From Paralvinella palmiformis (lineage: Eukaryota; Annelida; Polychaeta; Terebellida; Alvinellidae): a stretch of 64,000 nt of DNA. The notes beneath the pieces are model-generated. The model was not told the origin of the DNA and did no database searches. It saw nothing but the letters and a program-made list of their open reading frames with translations. The translations under genes and the position numbers were made by a program. Positions 1 to 13,683 of this stretch are shown in pieces (position 1 is the stretch's first letter; each line of letters opens with the position of its first letter). The stretch spans positions 127,001-191,000 of the forward strand of contig JAODUP010000046.1 in assembly GCA_025642065.1 (NCBI GenBank), given 5' to 3'.

Positions 1-756
1 AGATCAAACATATATATATATGTCCTTAACAAACTCGGAAGTAATTCTGTCTGGTCAAATATGCATTGTATTGACTAATATAGTGATGATCCTATGATAA
101 TTTGGTGATGACTTTGACATCTTTACTTAAAGTGGTGTATATGAAATTTATATTTTAACCTTTTTACTGTGCTTTTATTACCGAAGTGTAATGAACTTTG
201 TGTTGTAATGATCTGTATTTGTGTAACTGTTTATTAGCCCATACAGCAGTAATGGCTTGAACCGTGCAGGATTATTTTGTTCTTGCTAATTAGCATCTTA
301 GTGCTGGATGATGAGGATGTGATTATAAGAGGAGTAATGTGGTGGTGGTGTGATGCAAAGTGAAATCAATTAAATAGGGACAGTTATTGATTGGGAAGTT
401 GTACAGGATTTGTTGTTACATCTCATTGCATTGCTAATGTGTATAAGGTTAAACTTCGTGTTAGACCGACTCCTTCATTGACACATCAGGATAGTGTTTG
501 TTAGCATCCTTTCTGGTTGGTAGCTTCTAGAATGCTTGATAAGTAATGTGCATACTTAATGATTTTGGAAAATGTGGGCCAGCCTGGATTTTGTGGAATC
601 GTCCCAATCTGTAAATTTTGATTTGCTCGAATTTCTCTGTGCCTGTGGGTCACTTGGCCTTGTTTAGTATGTTAGGTAGCAGGAAGGGTGGCCAAATTTT
701 GCGATGACTCATAAAAAGGTAGGCAGGCTTGACATTGTGAGATGTATCGATTTCAG
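1..756 (+). other. SF1: SF1 intron (5' part outside window)
   Basis: Intron sequence ahead of the first SF1 exon in the window. It ends in a good acceptor (ATTTCAG at 750-756). No open frame here resembles the SF1 N-terminus, so the start codon, the ULM (U2AF65-binding) motif and the first exons must lie to the left. A short stretch of TA repeat is at 9-21. I see no other feature. Confidence 0.75.
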
Positions 757-2290
757 ATCCCCCTCACCAGAGCCAATATATAACAACGAAGGTAAGAGAC
801 TGAACACACGTGAATACCGAACAAGGAAGAAACTTGAAGAAGAAAGACACAGACTGGTGTTGAAGGCACAGGAAATGAATCCAGACTATAAACCACCATC
901 AGATTATAAGTAAGTATTTGTCAGGTGCACTCAAGATGAATCTTGATGCACTACTTTGAATTGTTCGGTTTAGATCTTACTCAGGTTGGGTTCAGTTCAA
1001 TCTAGGCCATACATTTATGCCACCAATACATTGTTTTAACTAATAGACCACTAATTTTGTCTTCCCTCCCTCCGAAAGGATAATTAAATATATCATCCGG
1101 TGCACACAAATTTAGTTAATGCCTCCCAGAATCTTGTTGAGAAAATACCATAAAGTGTTTTATGTTCTGTGGAAAGCATCACTAATCTTTGTAAACAATG
1201 ATGATTGATGTTTAAGGCCACTTTTGTGCACATGGTAGGCTAAATGGGCTGAGCGACTTCTAAAGGTAATGAAGTGAAGTCAAAGATGAAACACCCTTCA
1301 GATGTGCCCACGCCAAGATTCGAACTCAGGTGGTAGTGATCTGTGATCCAACATGCTACCAACTAGACCACAGAGGCACCCTTTGTAAACAATGAATGAA
1401 ATAAAACTACAGTTCTTCCTATAAACACTTTGTGGTCAATAGAAAGTTGGGCTTGGTATTTTTGAATGAACAATCCCTTCACTATATAAATGGGTTACTG
1501 TAATAGCAGCACTGGTTGATATTTGATGACACATCGTGTCACAGGCCAATATCCAATCAGTGTCTTGTTTTGATTAGATATGGGTTAATTATATACAGTA
1601 TGGACATATGTACCAGCAGAGATTGGGACAAATAAGTTATTGGCCATTACCCCATGTTAATGGCCCTGAAAGTGGAGTGGAATGACCTGCAAGTGCTGCT
1701 ATAAATCCCCAGGAAATTTTGGATTTGACCTTGTGAGAGTGATTCTCAGGTATATTTCAAGTAATATGAGGTCTTTCAAGGGTGTATTTGTGAACCAACC
1801 ACCACACTGACTGGTGGCAAATTAACTTAATCTACACCCCAACAAGGGCCCAATCATTACATATGATCACTATCCCCGTGTCTTAAAAAAGATATATTCA
1901 AGGGCCTCATTGAATTTAAAAGACCCCTATGTATGGCTGCTAATTAGTGGTAAGTGGTATTGCATCTTGAAATGTGATGCTGTTGGTACAATTTGCTGAA
2001 GAGGGCGTGTGTGTGTGACAGAATATCTCACTTTTTGAAGGGGAACATGTGTCCAAGAAATGTCACATTTTGGCTGAACCTCCAATAAAACCTGTTCAAG
2101 ACTGATGATGATAGTTTAGAGGTGGTGGTAGAATCACATGAAATTATATGTGGGAATTGGCATAAATACATTAACCAATTGAGTAATGGCATGGATAATT
2201 TATATATTTTGTACATTATATTTTTTGAAATAAAAAGCACTGATTATAATGCAAAAATTAGCCGACAAAATCTAACAGGACAGGTGTGTG

Positions 2291-2329
<39 letters not shown>

Positions 2330-3746
2330 CAATTATACATATATATTATACCGGAAGTTGAGATGATTTCTTTGTTACAGCTGTGCATATTTCTGTTTCT
2401 CTTAGACCACCGGTAGTACGGGTTAATGACAAGGTGATGATTCCCCAAGAAGAGCATCCTGATATCAACTTTGTGGGTCTTCTGATTGGGCCACGAGGGA
2501 ACACTTTGAAAAATCTGGAGAAAGAGGTAACAATACTGAGGAGGGGAATGTTGAATGTGTAATGATCTTTTTTTAAGCTATTAAATGGCTTGTTTTGTTG
2601 TTCTTTAATTGTGTGCATAATAATCCATGTACTCCATAATATTTAGATTTATGATTGAGCATTTAAAATAGTTCCATATTTATTGTTTGATGCAGACTGG
2701 AGCAAAGATTATTATTCGTGGTAAAGGTTCAGTTAAAGAAGGCAAGATAGGACGCAAAGATGGCCAGCCACTGCCAGGAGAGGATGAACCCCTACATGCC
2801 TATGTTACAGCCAACAACCCTGAACATGTGAAAAAAGCAGTTGAAAAGGTCAACTTCACTAATCATTAGCTTTGTTTACTTCATTTAGCTTATACTCAAA
2901 TTTTATGGTACCTAAATAATAGTAATTATTCAAACTTGGAACCCGTGATAAAAGAGTTTATGTAAGCTATTACTAACAGTGACTGAAGGAGATAAGTTTA
3001 ATGTATATTGATGTACTGATGATAGTTTGATGCTGCAAGATGACTAGCCAATCTGCCTTTCCTTGTTGCAGATAAAGGAAATTATTCGTCAAGGCATAGA
3101 GGTTCCAGAGGGGCAGAATGATTTGCGCAGGCAGCAGCTTCGTGAATTGGCACTACTGAATGGTACATTAAGAGAGAACGATGCCCTTGGGTATGTACAA
3201 AATGACATGCTCTTGTTTGGTGTTTGTCAGAGATGACACAGTGCATGTTTCATGGTAGTGCTTTTCACTCGTACCATACATGGTCAGTGTAAGATTTTTG
3301 TTAATAAAAAATTAAGTGATATATTTATATAGACGATATATATTGTGATTGTGTGTTGTAATATGAAGTTAATTAGGTTTTTGGACAGTGGTTGTTAAAT
3401 CTGAAGGACTGATGCTGCAGATATTCACTTTTATTATTTGATGATGACCTTGTTACTTTGTCTGTAAACACATGGTACTGTTATTTGCACATCTTCCATG
3501 TATCGTGTGATTTGAATTGTACCAGATTGTTAGATTCTCCAAATGTTGTACGCAGTATATGTTTTGAACTAAGGTGATGTAGAGTAGCCTGTAGCTATAA
3601 CTGGGCTATGTCGTTTCCGTATTCTATTTATATGCATATTTACAACACAACACATTTGTACAAACAAGATGATCTTATTTGCTGTATAATACAACAACAC
3701 ACATGCATGGCTTACACTGGCACAAGACACCTACTTATGTAAACAA

Positions 3747-3782
<36 letters not shown>

Positions 3783-6458
3783 TATATAAATGTATGTGTT
3801 ACAGAACACCAAAGTGTAACCATTACAGATTGTATGGTAGGAAGAAAAAGTCATGTGTTTGGATGCCAGATGGCACAAGGATCATGTAGCCATCTGCATC
3901 CTGATAAAGTCAGGACTTAGCTATCCTCATGACCTTACCTACCCCTGTGCTCAACCTACTAACTGATGCCATAGTCGTTTTTCATTTACTTAAATCTGAT
4001 AGCTGGGTAAATGCTCAAAACCATCATAATGAATTTTACTATGTAGTTGCCTTTAGCCATCTCAGTAACATACGAAACTGTTTGGATCAACTGCGCTGTT
4101 ATATTCGTAAATATGCTTTTCTTCCAAAAATATATGTTTGGCTGACCCCTGTTTATATTGTTATAACTGGGTAAAATCCATGGTTGTATGGTGCACTGAT
4201 ATCACAGGTGTTAGAGCATTGCTCTGCAAAGCCTCAGGATGAGCGTTTCAGTCTGATTCATACCCGTGTTTGTGGGATGTTTCCCTAGCAAGGTGTGATG
4301 AATTCTGAGTCTAAACAGATTCGCTCAATCCATCACGCAATTACTCATGGTTGCATGCTCTTACAGATAACATAGCAAGGCATCTGCATACAATAATTAT
4401 TTCATGATAACTTGCAGGAAACTGAAACAGATCCAACAGGCACAGACCATTATAACAAATACAATCATCTGCTCTCTTTGTGGTGGTACAGGGCATATAG
4501 CTCAGGACTGTAAATCAAAAAAGTAAGTCAACATGTTCAATGGATAAGAATAATTATTGATGTCATCATGTTATTATTTATTATCTGTAAAATATATTTC
4601 ACTGTATTTGAACATTTCGTGTAGAAAGTATGTTGTATTATTTGTCACTTCTGTTATCAATTGATATATTTAGGAATTTTTCCTAAAATAAAGTTTCTTT
4701 TTAATAATGTCTGGAGTGTCTATCTGTTGTTAAAATGAATGTATTCTCATTATTTAGGCCGGGGGATACATTTCGTCAAATACAGAATCAGTCTGCTGCT
4801 GACAAGGCCAAGATGGATAGCGAGGTATGAATTCAGAATGTTCTATGTGTGTGGATGTACACAATATAAGAATAGTCATCTTTTGGCTCAACAGCTATTC
4901 AAAGATATATGTGTTATCTTTGATCATAATCTTAGCTTGTAACAAGCCAACATTTCGTTTTGCAGTACATGTCACTGATGGCCGAATTGGGTGAGGGCCC
5001 ACCACCCAAACAGACAACGGGGATGTCTCAGGCACCATCACAGAGTCAGCATCCACCCCAGAGATCCCCCTTTGCTGCTCCACCAATGGCTGCTCTGGTT
5101 AGTTAACATCTTACACTCCTAATATGTTTAGTTACTAATGTTCTTATTTACGGACACATTAGTTGGCAATCAGATATTGTGATAAAAGTAAATAATTAAT
5201 AAGAGATGTTGATAAGATGTTGGCTTCCTCTTTCAGCCACCAAGTTCACCATGGCAACAGCCGCCGCCAACATCAGGGGGACCACCTCCAGGTTTGCCAC
5301 CCATCAGACTACCACCGAGCATGGTCGGTCCCCCACATAATGGCCCCGGCCAGCCCCCAGTGAGCATATCAGGATCACAGCCCCTGCCAATGATGGGAGT
5401 GCCACCCCCAATGTCTAGCACTGCTGCTCCTGTACCACCACCATGGTCACAGCCACATCCACAAGCCATCATCAGCTCGGCTCCACCAGCAGCTGTTTCT
5501 GTTGCTGTACCATCCGTTGCTAGCAGTTTCAGTAAGTGTTGCACTTTCTTAAGACTTGGTCTTTAAAGGCTGCTTTTTCCGGTAAGCCTGTTTTTGCTTT
5601 ACAGTGTCTTTTAGCTTCCGCTAGATAACAAGAGCTCTTCATCAGATTGCATTATTATTATTATTCTTTGTTATAGATTTCTCACAGAATCCAAATGAAT
5701 ATTACATTTCTCGGTGTGAACCGTATCGGAGCTAAGCTAAAGTCACTACTGCCTATTCACTCGATTGTGAGAGGTATTTCATGTCAACCTTCCATTTTTA
5801 ATATTCATGTATGCGTGTTTTGTTAGTAATAAAACAATAACTATTTGTGTGTCTCTCCAGGGGGCCCTCCACCAAACTTGTTACCACCCCCTCCACCTCC
5901 TCCACCTAGTACTCAGGCAGCTCAGTTCCAGCCTCCAACTTGTACGCCTCAATTCCCATGGCAACAACAGCAGCCACCACAGCAAGCACCACAGCCACCA
6001 CAGCAAGCACAGAGTAAGTTGTCTAGATTTTGGTATAATCAGTGTTTTCTTCTCGGTGTGCATTGTGACTGGGTTTTAAATGTTTTATCTGGCTTATGTT
6101 AGAACATTCTTTCAATTTTCATTCTTCAGGTTTTGGAGTTCCACCCCCGCCTCCCATGACCCAGAGCTTGCCACCATGGCAACAGCAGCCCCCTCAGACC
6201 ACAGTGGCGCCGGTGCCGCCACCACCACCATCCAGTATACCGCCGTGGCAGCAGGCACAACAGGTAGTTCCACCTCCTGTACAGGGACAGCCCCCACATG
6301 GAGCGAGCCCAGTGATCCCTCCACCACCCCCGCCTGGTAGCCAACCCGGTATTGCTCCAGTGGCGCCACCACCGCCTCCACCAGGGGGAGACCTAAACAG
6401 TGTTGGCATGCCTACCAGCATCCCTCTTGGTGTTCCGCCACCACCGCCGCCAAACTGA
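757..6458 (+). CDS. SF1: Splicing factor 1 / branch-point binding protein, C-terminal 541 residues
   Basis: SF1 binds the intron branch-point sequence in the nucleus with U2AF in early spliceosome assembly. Exons rebuilt from GT/AG sites and phase: 757-909, 2406-2526, 2696-2848, 3072-3190, 4418-4522, 4758-4824, 4966-5097, 5237-5531, 5861-6013 and 6130-6458 (stop TGA 6456-6458). All phases join without a stop. Seen in order: the linker with SPSPEPIYN and LNTRE, the KH core with the GxxG-type loop GPRGNTLK followed by [10 protein letters not shown], the QUA2 helix region ([11 protein letters not shown]), one CCHC zinc knuckle ([14 protein letters not shown]), the MAELGE segment, then a tail of polyproline runs and PWQQ motifs ending in PPPPPPN. 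The C-terminus matches the ending of animal SF1. The 5' exons are outside the window, so this is a partial gene. The exon at 757 begins with the third base of an Arg codon. The identification is near certain; the proline-rich exon borders are slightly less certain because tail exons are often alternatively spliced. Confidence 0.96.
910..2405 (+). other. SF1 intron with a SINE and a TA repeat
   Basis: Intron between the SF1 exons at 757-909 and 2406-2526, with donor GTAAGT and acceptor TCTTAG. It holds a reverse-oriented tRNA-derived SINE at 1196-1382 and an (AT)n microsatellite at about 2297-2327. Nothing else is recognised. Confidence 0.8.
1196..1382 (-). mobile_element. tRNA-derived SINE, family A (GTCTAGTTGGTAGC head)
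   Basis: Read on the minus strand, a tRNA-like head (A-box around GTGGTCTAGTTGGTAGCATG, B-box GAGTTCGAATC) is followed by a body with GTTTCATCTTTGACTTC, CCATTTAGCCTACC and GTGCACAAAAGTGGCC, and ends in a (CAT)n tail. The same body and tail recur at 13684-13860, 59505-59660, 60450-60594, 61335-61526 and 63308-63501, which makes this a dispersed Pol III SINE family. It sits inside an SF1 intron, opposite to the gene. Confidence 0.85.
3191..4417 (+). other. SF1 intron with TA repeat and a SINE-like copy
   Basis: Intron between the QUA2-region exon (ending 3190) and the zinc-knuckle exon (starting 4418). It contains an (AT)n tract at about 3747-3779 and a decayed tRNA-like SINE at about 4187-4345. 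The longest open frame here (3929-4174) has no recognisable similarity and I do not regard it as a gene. Confidence 0.75.
4187..4345 (+). mobile_element. tRNA-derived SINE, family B, degraded
   Basis: It shows GTGTTAGAGCATTGCTCTGCAA, then a weak B-box (GTTTCAGTCTGATTC) followed by CATACCCGTGTTTGTGGGAT. The same order of motifs occurs at 31617-31770 (GTGGTTAGAGCACTGCATTGCA, GGTTTGAATCC, CATACCTGTGTTTGTGGGAT) and, inverted, near 46610-46745. That repetition is the basis for calling it a SINE rather than a tRNA gene. Confidence 0.6.
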
Positions 6459-7110
6459 GTGGCTCGCTTCTGCACAGACACCGTGAAGTCAATGTTGACA
6501 CAGCTGGAGTAACCTCACCAGATTTAAGCTGCCAGGGTAGATTGTTCGGGTTCATTTAAATATGCCAATTCTAAATAGTTCTTGTATCGATGCATTTGGT
6601 TTTAGTGTACATTTTTTGGTTATAATAATGTTCTCTTTTTATTCACACCCCTCCCTTTCTGTCCATCATCATGCACCTCTCATTGTCATTGATGTAAATA
6701 TTCATCTTGAATCACACAGTAGTTGACAGTTTAAAGTTAATTTTCATTACATGCTTTAGTGTGATTTGCAGCGCGCATACGTCACATGCATTCCTCATTT
6801 TCCTCTGCTGGCCTCTATAGAAGTTCCTATTTTTAAACAAGTTCATATCTGCCGACGTGTTATGGTCGTTGACTTTAGCATGGTGTGGGTGACACAGACA
6901 TAATATCAGTTGATACATTCGGTAGCAGGGTGCAGTATGTTTGACATTTACTAACAGTGTTGTCAGTTGTCATCAGGTCATAATCGGTGTTAATTGTAGT
7001 TTAAGAGTAGTTGTTTCAGAAAGTTGCCAATAATTTAGGATGCATTCTGACAGTGCTGCATTATATGGTTGTCTTGTTAAAAATGAAAATTAATTAAATC
7101 TTCATATTTA
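6459..7110 (+). other. SF1: SF1 3' untranslated region (inferred)
   Basis: Sequence downstream of the SF1 stop codon with no coding similarity. A polyadenylation hexamer variant ATTAAA is at 7093-7098, followed by a T/GT-rich stretch (TGGTCTCAATAGTTGTCTTT), so the transcript probably ends near 7110-7130. The end point is inferred only; no canonical AATAAA was seen between the stop and this site. Confidence 0.45.
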
Positions 7111-7172
7111 ATGGTCTCAATAGTTGTCTTTATTCATTATTCAAACAAGCAAAGCACTATCACACATACAAT

Positions 7173-7213
<41 letters not shown>

Positions 7214-8096
7214 AGAAGCTGCAATTGGCATGGACTTGAAATCTTGCTACACACAAACAAATACACGTGAACTTTTATTTATGTAGATAACTGCTGGATG
7301 TGAATTTAGAATGACAATCTATGTATAAAGATTATATCTCTGAAATTTATTTTCATGAATGGAGGACACTAAATGAAACCAATGTACATGACTTTGTACT
7401 ATGTAAATGACCCAATTTTGTCTGTATAGCAGTTTTTAATACGTTATTGCATTTCCACACACATGCACACAACAACAATTAAGAAAACTTGTTAATGCGT
7501 ATATGAAATATTCTTTAAGAAATCACTACATTCTCAAAAAGGAGATTAGATAAGAAATCTTTAAAAATGTCATCCGTAGTCATGGATGAGTTGTGAGATT
7601 ATTCGGTTCTAGACATCCTTATAATCACAATTTTTCCTAAACATGGACATACAGCTGGCTATTGTTGAGTTTACTTAAGAGGATGCTTAGATAGCACAGT
7701 CTACAGAGCGCTGTACTGCAGCTAAAATCTGGTAATCACAAAAAGAAATTAATATAACTTCATATGGCGTAGGAGACATAAAACTGTACAGAGAAATGAG
7801 GGGACATCCTACGGTCCTGTTGCTGTACGTCTACAATAGTAGGTCACCAAATCTGAAGAAAACGGGTCAGAATTTCTTTGGGGCTCTGTGTGGTCAATCA
7901 CTCGTATAAGAAAGATGGAAAATCTTACATGTACATCATGGTTTACCACTACAGGGGTGAACACGAAGATTAGCCTTTGCAGATGTTTGCTAATCATTTG
8001 TCTAATTCATAGCAAAATGTTTTAGTGGTTATCTATGAAAGATGATACAGTTTTTGATCCACTATTACAACCAGACTATTGGTTTACAACAGGTCT

Positions 8097-8138
<42 letters not shown>

Positions 8139-8634
8139 GTATGTCCATTCTACTTTTATTATTAGAATGATGAGCAGTTATTAATGAAAGTTATGAATAG
8201 AGAACAAACTATATATCAAACGTAGAAGATACAGGTACTCCAACAAAACATTGTAATACTAAAACACTAATAATTGAAGTTATAGTTTATTATTTTATCA
8301 AAATGACTGGTTCCTAATATGTATGTTTCAAAGTACTCTCAGAAAAACATTTTTATTTCCATTTTTGTAATTCTCGTAATACAAGCAAGCAATATTCAGA
8401 AATTTGGTGATGTTATTGATCATATTTTGTAGATACTAAACTGACTAATATACGACATCAAGTCCTACCTGTAAAATATATTTAAATATCATCAGATAAT
8501 GTTAGTGTAACAAATGGAAGTCGGTAGAGTTATAGTAATTTAATTGGAAATATTGTATCACAAAAAAAACTGACTATGATCCTGATATGAACAACATTAA
8601 TTTTTTCTAAGATGGATGGGAATAAACGTTAAGC

Positions 8635-8672
<38 letters not shown>

Positions 8673-10469
8673 ATTCACTTAACACGAGATGGTCTTGTTT
8701 GACATAGAGATTACAGGATGTTTTTTTCCCAGAGCGGTCGCCTTTCTCATAAACAACTTTTTTCACTCGATCATTCGAGACATATTCTGAATGTGGTGAC
8801 TCGACAACTCCTGGAAGACTCCCGGTTTTGCGTTCGTGCATGTTTAGTTGTTCGTGCTTGTTTGGGAGTGAGTTTTCGTCTGTAGGCACTCTATGTATGC
8901 GCTCGCGCGTGTGTATATCAGCGTGTCTTTTAGCAACGTGAGATAAGGTATTTGTACTCAAAACATCTGGACGATTGATCAGGATACTTGATATAGATAA
9001 TCAACCTTGTCTACAAAAGCATCTAATGTTCCATTAACCCTGACGTCTGGACTCAGCACGTCAAAGTCAATACAATTTGAGTGACGACTCCCGTGACAAC
9101 GAAGTGTGTGACAATCCCTTTGACAGATCGGTGGACGTCTGGAGTGACATTACAAAGAGAGGTCTCGGTTATACAAGAAACGACTCAGATCACATGACCT
9201 ATTGCTGTATAAAGTCTTCGTTCAGCATCGTGTCGCCGCCAGAGGGCCTCATGGCTGTCCCATTTCTCTTTCTATACACCAACATCCGGCTGGGTGACTT
9301 CCTGCTGAGCCTCAGTGTCAGATTTAACCTTAGCCTTACCCTTAGCCCCTCGGTGATATTATAACGCTGAGAGATTTTATCGGAGCCTCAGAGCTGTGAT
9401 ATAAACGGCCATTCCTCTCTGATGTGACTTTAGAAGGGATTAAATGATATTGAAGTCTCCCCGCATTTCGTGGCTAGTACATCGACGAGGATGGGGCATA
9501 TGTGTTTTTATTATATAGTAGGAGGATATAGGAAAAGATAGGATCGCTAAGGCGAATAAAGGGGAGGACTGGTGATGATTAGACAGGATGATAGCCTGGG
9601 TGAGGGGAGGCCAGTATATGTGTGTGCTGAGAAGGATCAGATCCATAATAGTGTACCTACATACAATGACCACCTCATTGCCACATATTTATTGATAACC
9701 TCGTCAGCAGACCTCTAACATACACATATTAACTACCCGATTAGTGGATTACTAACATACATATAATAACAGCCTTCCCAGTAGCTCCCCTAACATCTAA
9801 ACTATCTTATATAGGTGTTATTGATCCAGGAAAAAGATTGTCTACAAGTCTACATGTTTTACTATATAGTAATAACATACTTTATGTCATTTAGAACTAC
9901 TTCAAATTCGCCTTCACGCCACTTTTCTAGAGTAAATTTCAGTTTAGCGAACGTCATTACGTCACTCAGCTATGTCGCCTACGTCATAGTAAATTAAAAA
10001 AAGAATGATAAAAGTTGCTAAAACAATTTAAAATACAAGATAAACGTATTAAAAACACAAATATGTATAGAATAAAATATTTACATCGAAAGATATTTTA
10101 AGGCATTTCGTCCGATTTACGCCAAAGCTCGGGGTTACATCATGGCTTTTCGAACCAATTAACGGCGTAGGTCGGAGTATGGCTGTAAAATGTTATTTCT
10201 GTTGCTTTATAAAATGTTATTCTGGATGATGTACGCAATCATGGATCCACTCAAGTTCCTGGTGTGTAGATAGAGGTCAACACGGGCGTCATCTATCTTT
10301 GTCCTTTACTAAATACTGATCTATATCGGAGTAGAAATTAAATCTTGTGAGTCAATTAAAATATTAGAGATCCAGAGACGGAAACGACGTGTAAACGTTC
10401 TGAAAAATAACTGAACATAATCCAGAAGAACAAATAAATAAATGGCACAATCTCGATCACGTTATGTCG

Positions 10470-10735
10470 ATATAATATCAGTTCTCAAAAACATCCTTCT
10501 TGTGTCGGAGACGGGAAAGGCGAATTTTCTTGCTGAGACATGTGTAATGTCTCACCAGTCGCTTGTGTGTGTGTGTGTGTGTGTGAGGACATACCGAAGG
10601 GGGGAGGCACCGGAAAAGTCCTCGCACTGGAATCTATCCAATGATGAATCGTCGCCCAGAGATTGAATTCGCGATTCACGGTTCTCTGTGCCAGTGCTTT
10701 GTTCCACATTGGTTACGCACACACACACGAAGGGG
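10470..10735 (-). repeat. CA-flanked interspersed repeat, copy 1
   Basis: On the minus strand this matches copies at 48096-48290 and 55399-55580: CTGGTGAGACATTACACATG, then TCTCAGCAAGAAAA, the GAATTCACGG/GATTCACGG region, TTCTCTGTGCC, and flanking (CA)n tracts. This copy is the most divergent and has extra sequence between the blocks. The family is unknown; it may be a non-autonomous element with microsatellite ends. Confidence 0.6.
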
Positions 10736-12174
10736 TTCCGTATTGTAGGGGGTGATTGAAAAGCGAACATATACGTCATTATCCCCCACTCACCCGTTTC
10801 CTTTTAGTAACTATACAGATCGACCTGTACAGATTTCTCCGCATATAAACATATATTCCACTTCTCTGATGCTTTTATGTCGCTTATGAAGACCGGATAC
10901 ACGATCAACCGACAGGACGCTCTATGTGGGTGTCCTCTCGGTGTATGAGTGGCAGACACTAATACCGAGGAGTGTAGTCAATTATTGGAATCGTACTGAA
11001 GACCTTCGATCTAATTAATCCATCACGATACCAATGAGCCAAGATGATGGAGATAGTAGGAGGTGGCACTTCCAAAAAAGTCAAATGATCAATGTCATCA
11101 GGAAAAGAGTCCATTTATTATCGTCATGTCAATAACATGTTCTGGATATTGGTCAACAGAGCTGTCCTAGTTATCGGACACTAACCCTATCAGTTTTTTT
11201 AAAATCATTTATCTCTTTTTTGGCTTCGTTCCGTTTTGGCGTTTTGCTCATTTGATAATAGTATTTCCATTTCAGCAATTCGTTAGTTTTTGTTCTTTTG
11301 AAGTTTTGACAACTTTATTTTTTCAGGTATTGTTAGAAAAAGTCTAACTAAACTTTTTTTTATTCCAATGACAGTCCGACTTAATGATGATAAAAACTCA
11401 ACAGATACAAAAACAACAAAAGATAAATAAAATCGACTGTATTATTAATTATTCATGTTTGTTAATATTTGTGGATGACTCATCACTGTTGTGTTCTTTT
11501 AATTGTCGAAAGAGGCAACCAAAATAAGGGGAGGGGGGAATTAATAAAAATCTTGTACCCAAACATCCACCCACCAACACTTGCCCATATTACCAGTTAG
11601 CTACCAACCCAGCCACGCATCCTTTCGCACACCAACCCGAAACCAACTCATCCATTAAATCCACTGACTGACTAACTGACTCTCTGACTCACTGACTTAC
11701 TTACTGATTCATTCACTAATCCAACCAACCGCCCAGCCACCCAACCGTACATGCACAACTCACCCAGCCGTTCACCCACCCAAACAATCATCCACCACCT
11801 GAAACCCACTCACCCAGTTAGAAAACAGCCCACGCACCCAAAGTCGAATCATCCACTCGGCTTCTTACCTTCAGAATAATGTTACAAGATTTTCTGCTGA
11901 TAATTGAATTTTACACCAAGATGGCGACCTTCATCACGTTGGTTACAATACGTTTACCTTGGTTACCGTTTGATGCCGAAAATTTGATTATTATTTTTAA
12001 TTCATCCGTTATATAATATTATATAGTGGCTATTAATTATCATCAGCTGGTAGTTGTGGTCAGTATTTAGATGGGAAAATATCTAAGATATGTAAAGTCA
12101 TATATACACGCCTTCTCGTGTCTGTTCTAAGGTTTTCCTTAGATTTAAGGGACGAGCTCGCTTTGATGTTGCCA

Positions 12175-12370
12175 AAAGAGATAGCTTGGTCGGTCAACGA
12201 GCCCTATTAACCGAGTTCAAATCCCGGTCTGGCTGTGTTTGCAGGGTGTTTCATCTAAACCATTATAAATGCGTAACATCTACTTGCGGCAGTTCTGAGG
12301 TTGTTTCCCTTTCATTTGAGTGACAACCTTGCTAACCTCAGCATTGAATAACATCTTGATCATACGCTTA
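12175..12370 (+). mobile_element. tRNA-derived SINE-like head, family C
   Basis: An A-box-like GATAGCTTGGTCGGTC and a strong B-box GAGTTCAAATCCCGG are spaced as in a tRNA. The sequence does not pair as a tRNA cloverleaf acceptor stem and continues into a non-tRNA body with GGGTGTTTCATCT. I therefore prefer a SINE to a functional tRNA gene. Confidence 0.5.
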
Positions 12371-13683
12371 AGCAACTGTAGACTTTCATACAATATAAAA
12401 AAACACTCTAGTAATGGCACGTTTTTTTTATTATTATTATCAATCCGATGTGTTGACCTCCCATCTGGATTAGCTTAGTGATTTATAAAGAGCCCAGTGT
12501 GTTCTTCAGGATCAGGTACGAACACACTAAAAGGTGGCGACACTAAACGACCATTTTGTACCCGTGTTTCCTTAAACTCTGTCCACTGACTAACCGACTG
12601 ACTGACTGACTCACTCACTTCTCTATGCTCTATTTATTTAGAACCAGTCAATTCAATTGTTTGTTTCATTGAATTTGCAGATTCGATTAAAATGTGAAAA
12701 ATCTACGTATGCATAAAATGTGTTCGACGTAAAAACGTAAATATTTAACACAAGATGCCGTAATTATTTATCTGATATAAATTTTTAAAATAACAAATAA
12801 AATCAGCTTATTTAACAGTATTAATTTGAGTGATTAATATGATTAAAAAAACTTACAAACTTTCTCGTCGAACGTTCAATATAGTTTTCATTGTTACTGG
12901 ATACCTGTTATAGACAGATAAAACGAGCAGTGGCGCCACGGTCGTCCCTTCCATACTCAATAATTAACCACGTTACGAGATGGCACTACTGGCAATAATT
13001 ATATTCAATCTCTACCCATTTGATCCCCACTCTGAGTACAGAGTTATCGAGTTATTATAATCACCAATGATCAGTTAGTTCGAGAAGATCATCGGCTTCT
13101 GTGGTTGATTAAGGTCGCTTGTTACCACTGCCTCATCATATCGCCCAATTATTGTATGTGTGTGTGTGTATGTGTAAATGCGCGAGAGTGGAGGCTTGCG
13201 TTTGTGTCCATCCATCAATCCATATTTCCACCTCTCTCACATAGTATCTTGTTTTCACTCCATGTTTCTCTATTATCAATTCCCTTCAATATCGTCATCT
13301 CATCGAAAGTATAATTTCCTATTCCAATTTCACATCCCTACTCCAGCTCTCTCCATTATCTGCCGAATTTAATCCGGTCCATAATTTGAATGTCAGTTCG
13401 CGCATGAAGGGGAGTGTTGTGTTTAGATGATTAAATATCGCGTTTAAACTTTATACCGAATAACCGTCTCAATTATAGTACACGAAATGTGCTTTCTTAA
13501 GTAGACTCTGAAATTATCTACATATTACATTTAGTACTAAAGCCGTTGCGTGGTATCACACATTTGACGTCAATTATTGTAGATTTAGTTTTAGTTCTGC
13601 CGAATTTCGCTTCGAAGTTGCCCAGTGGGCGAGTGAACGAAAGTGATTATCTAATTACCGACTGGTCGGATAACCCGGTATGA

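Noticed and set aside
6112..6481. Minus-strand frames opposite the SF1 tail
   Set aside because: They are mirror images of the proline-rich coding exons (Gly/Trp-rich shadows).
8629..8961. Minus-strand open frame of 110 codons in a CG-richer region
   Set aside because: No recognisable domain, runs into a TG/TA microsatellite at its end, and has no splice or promoter support.
9077..9364. Plus-strand open frame of 95 codons
   Set aside because: Begins at TTG, has no recognisable similarity and no gene context.
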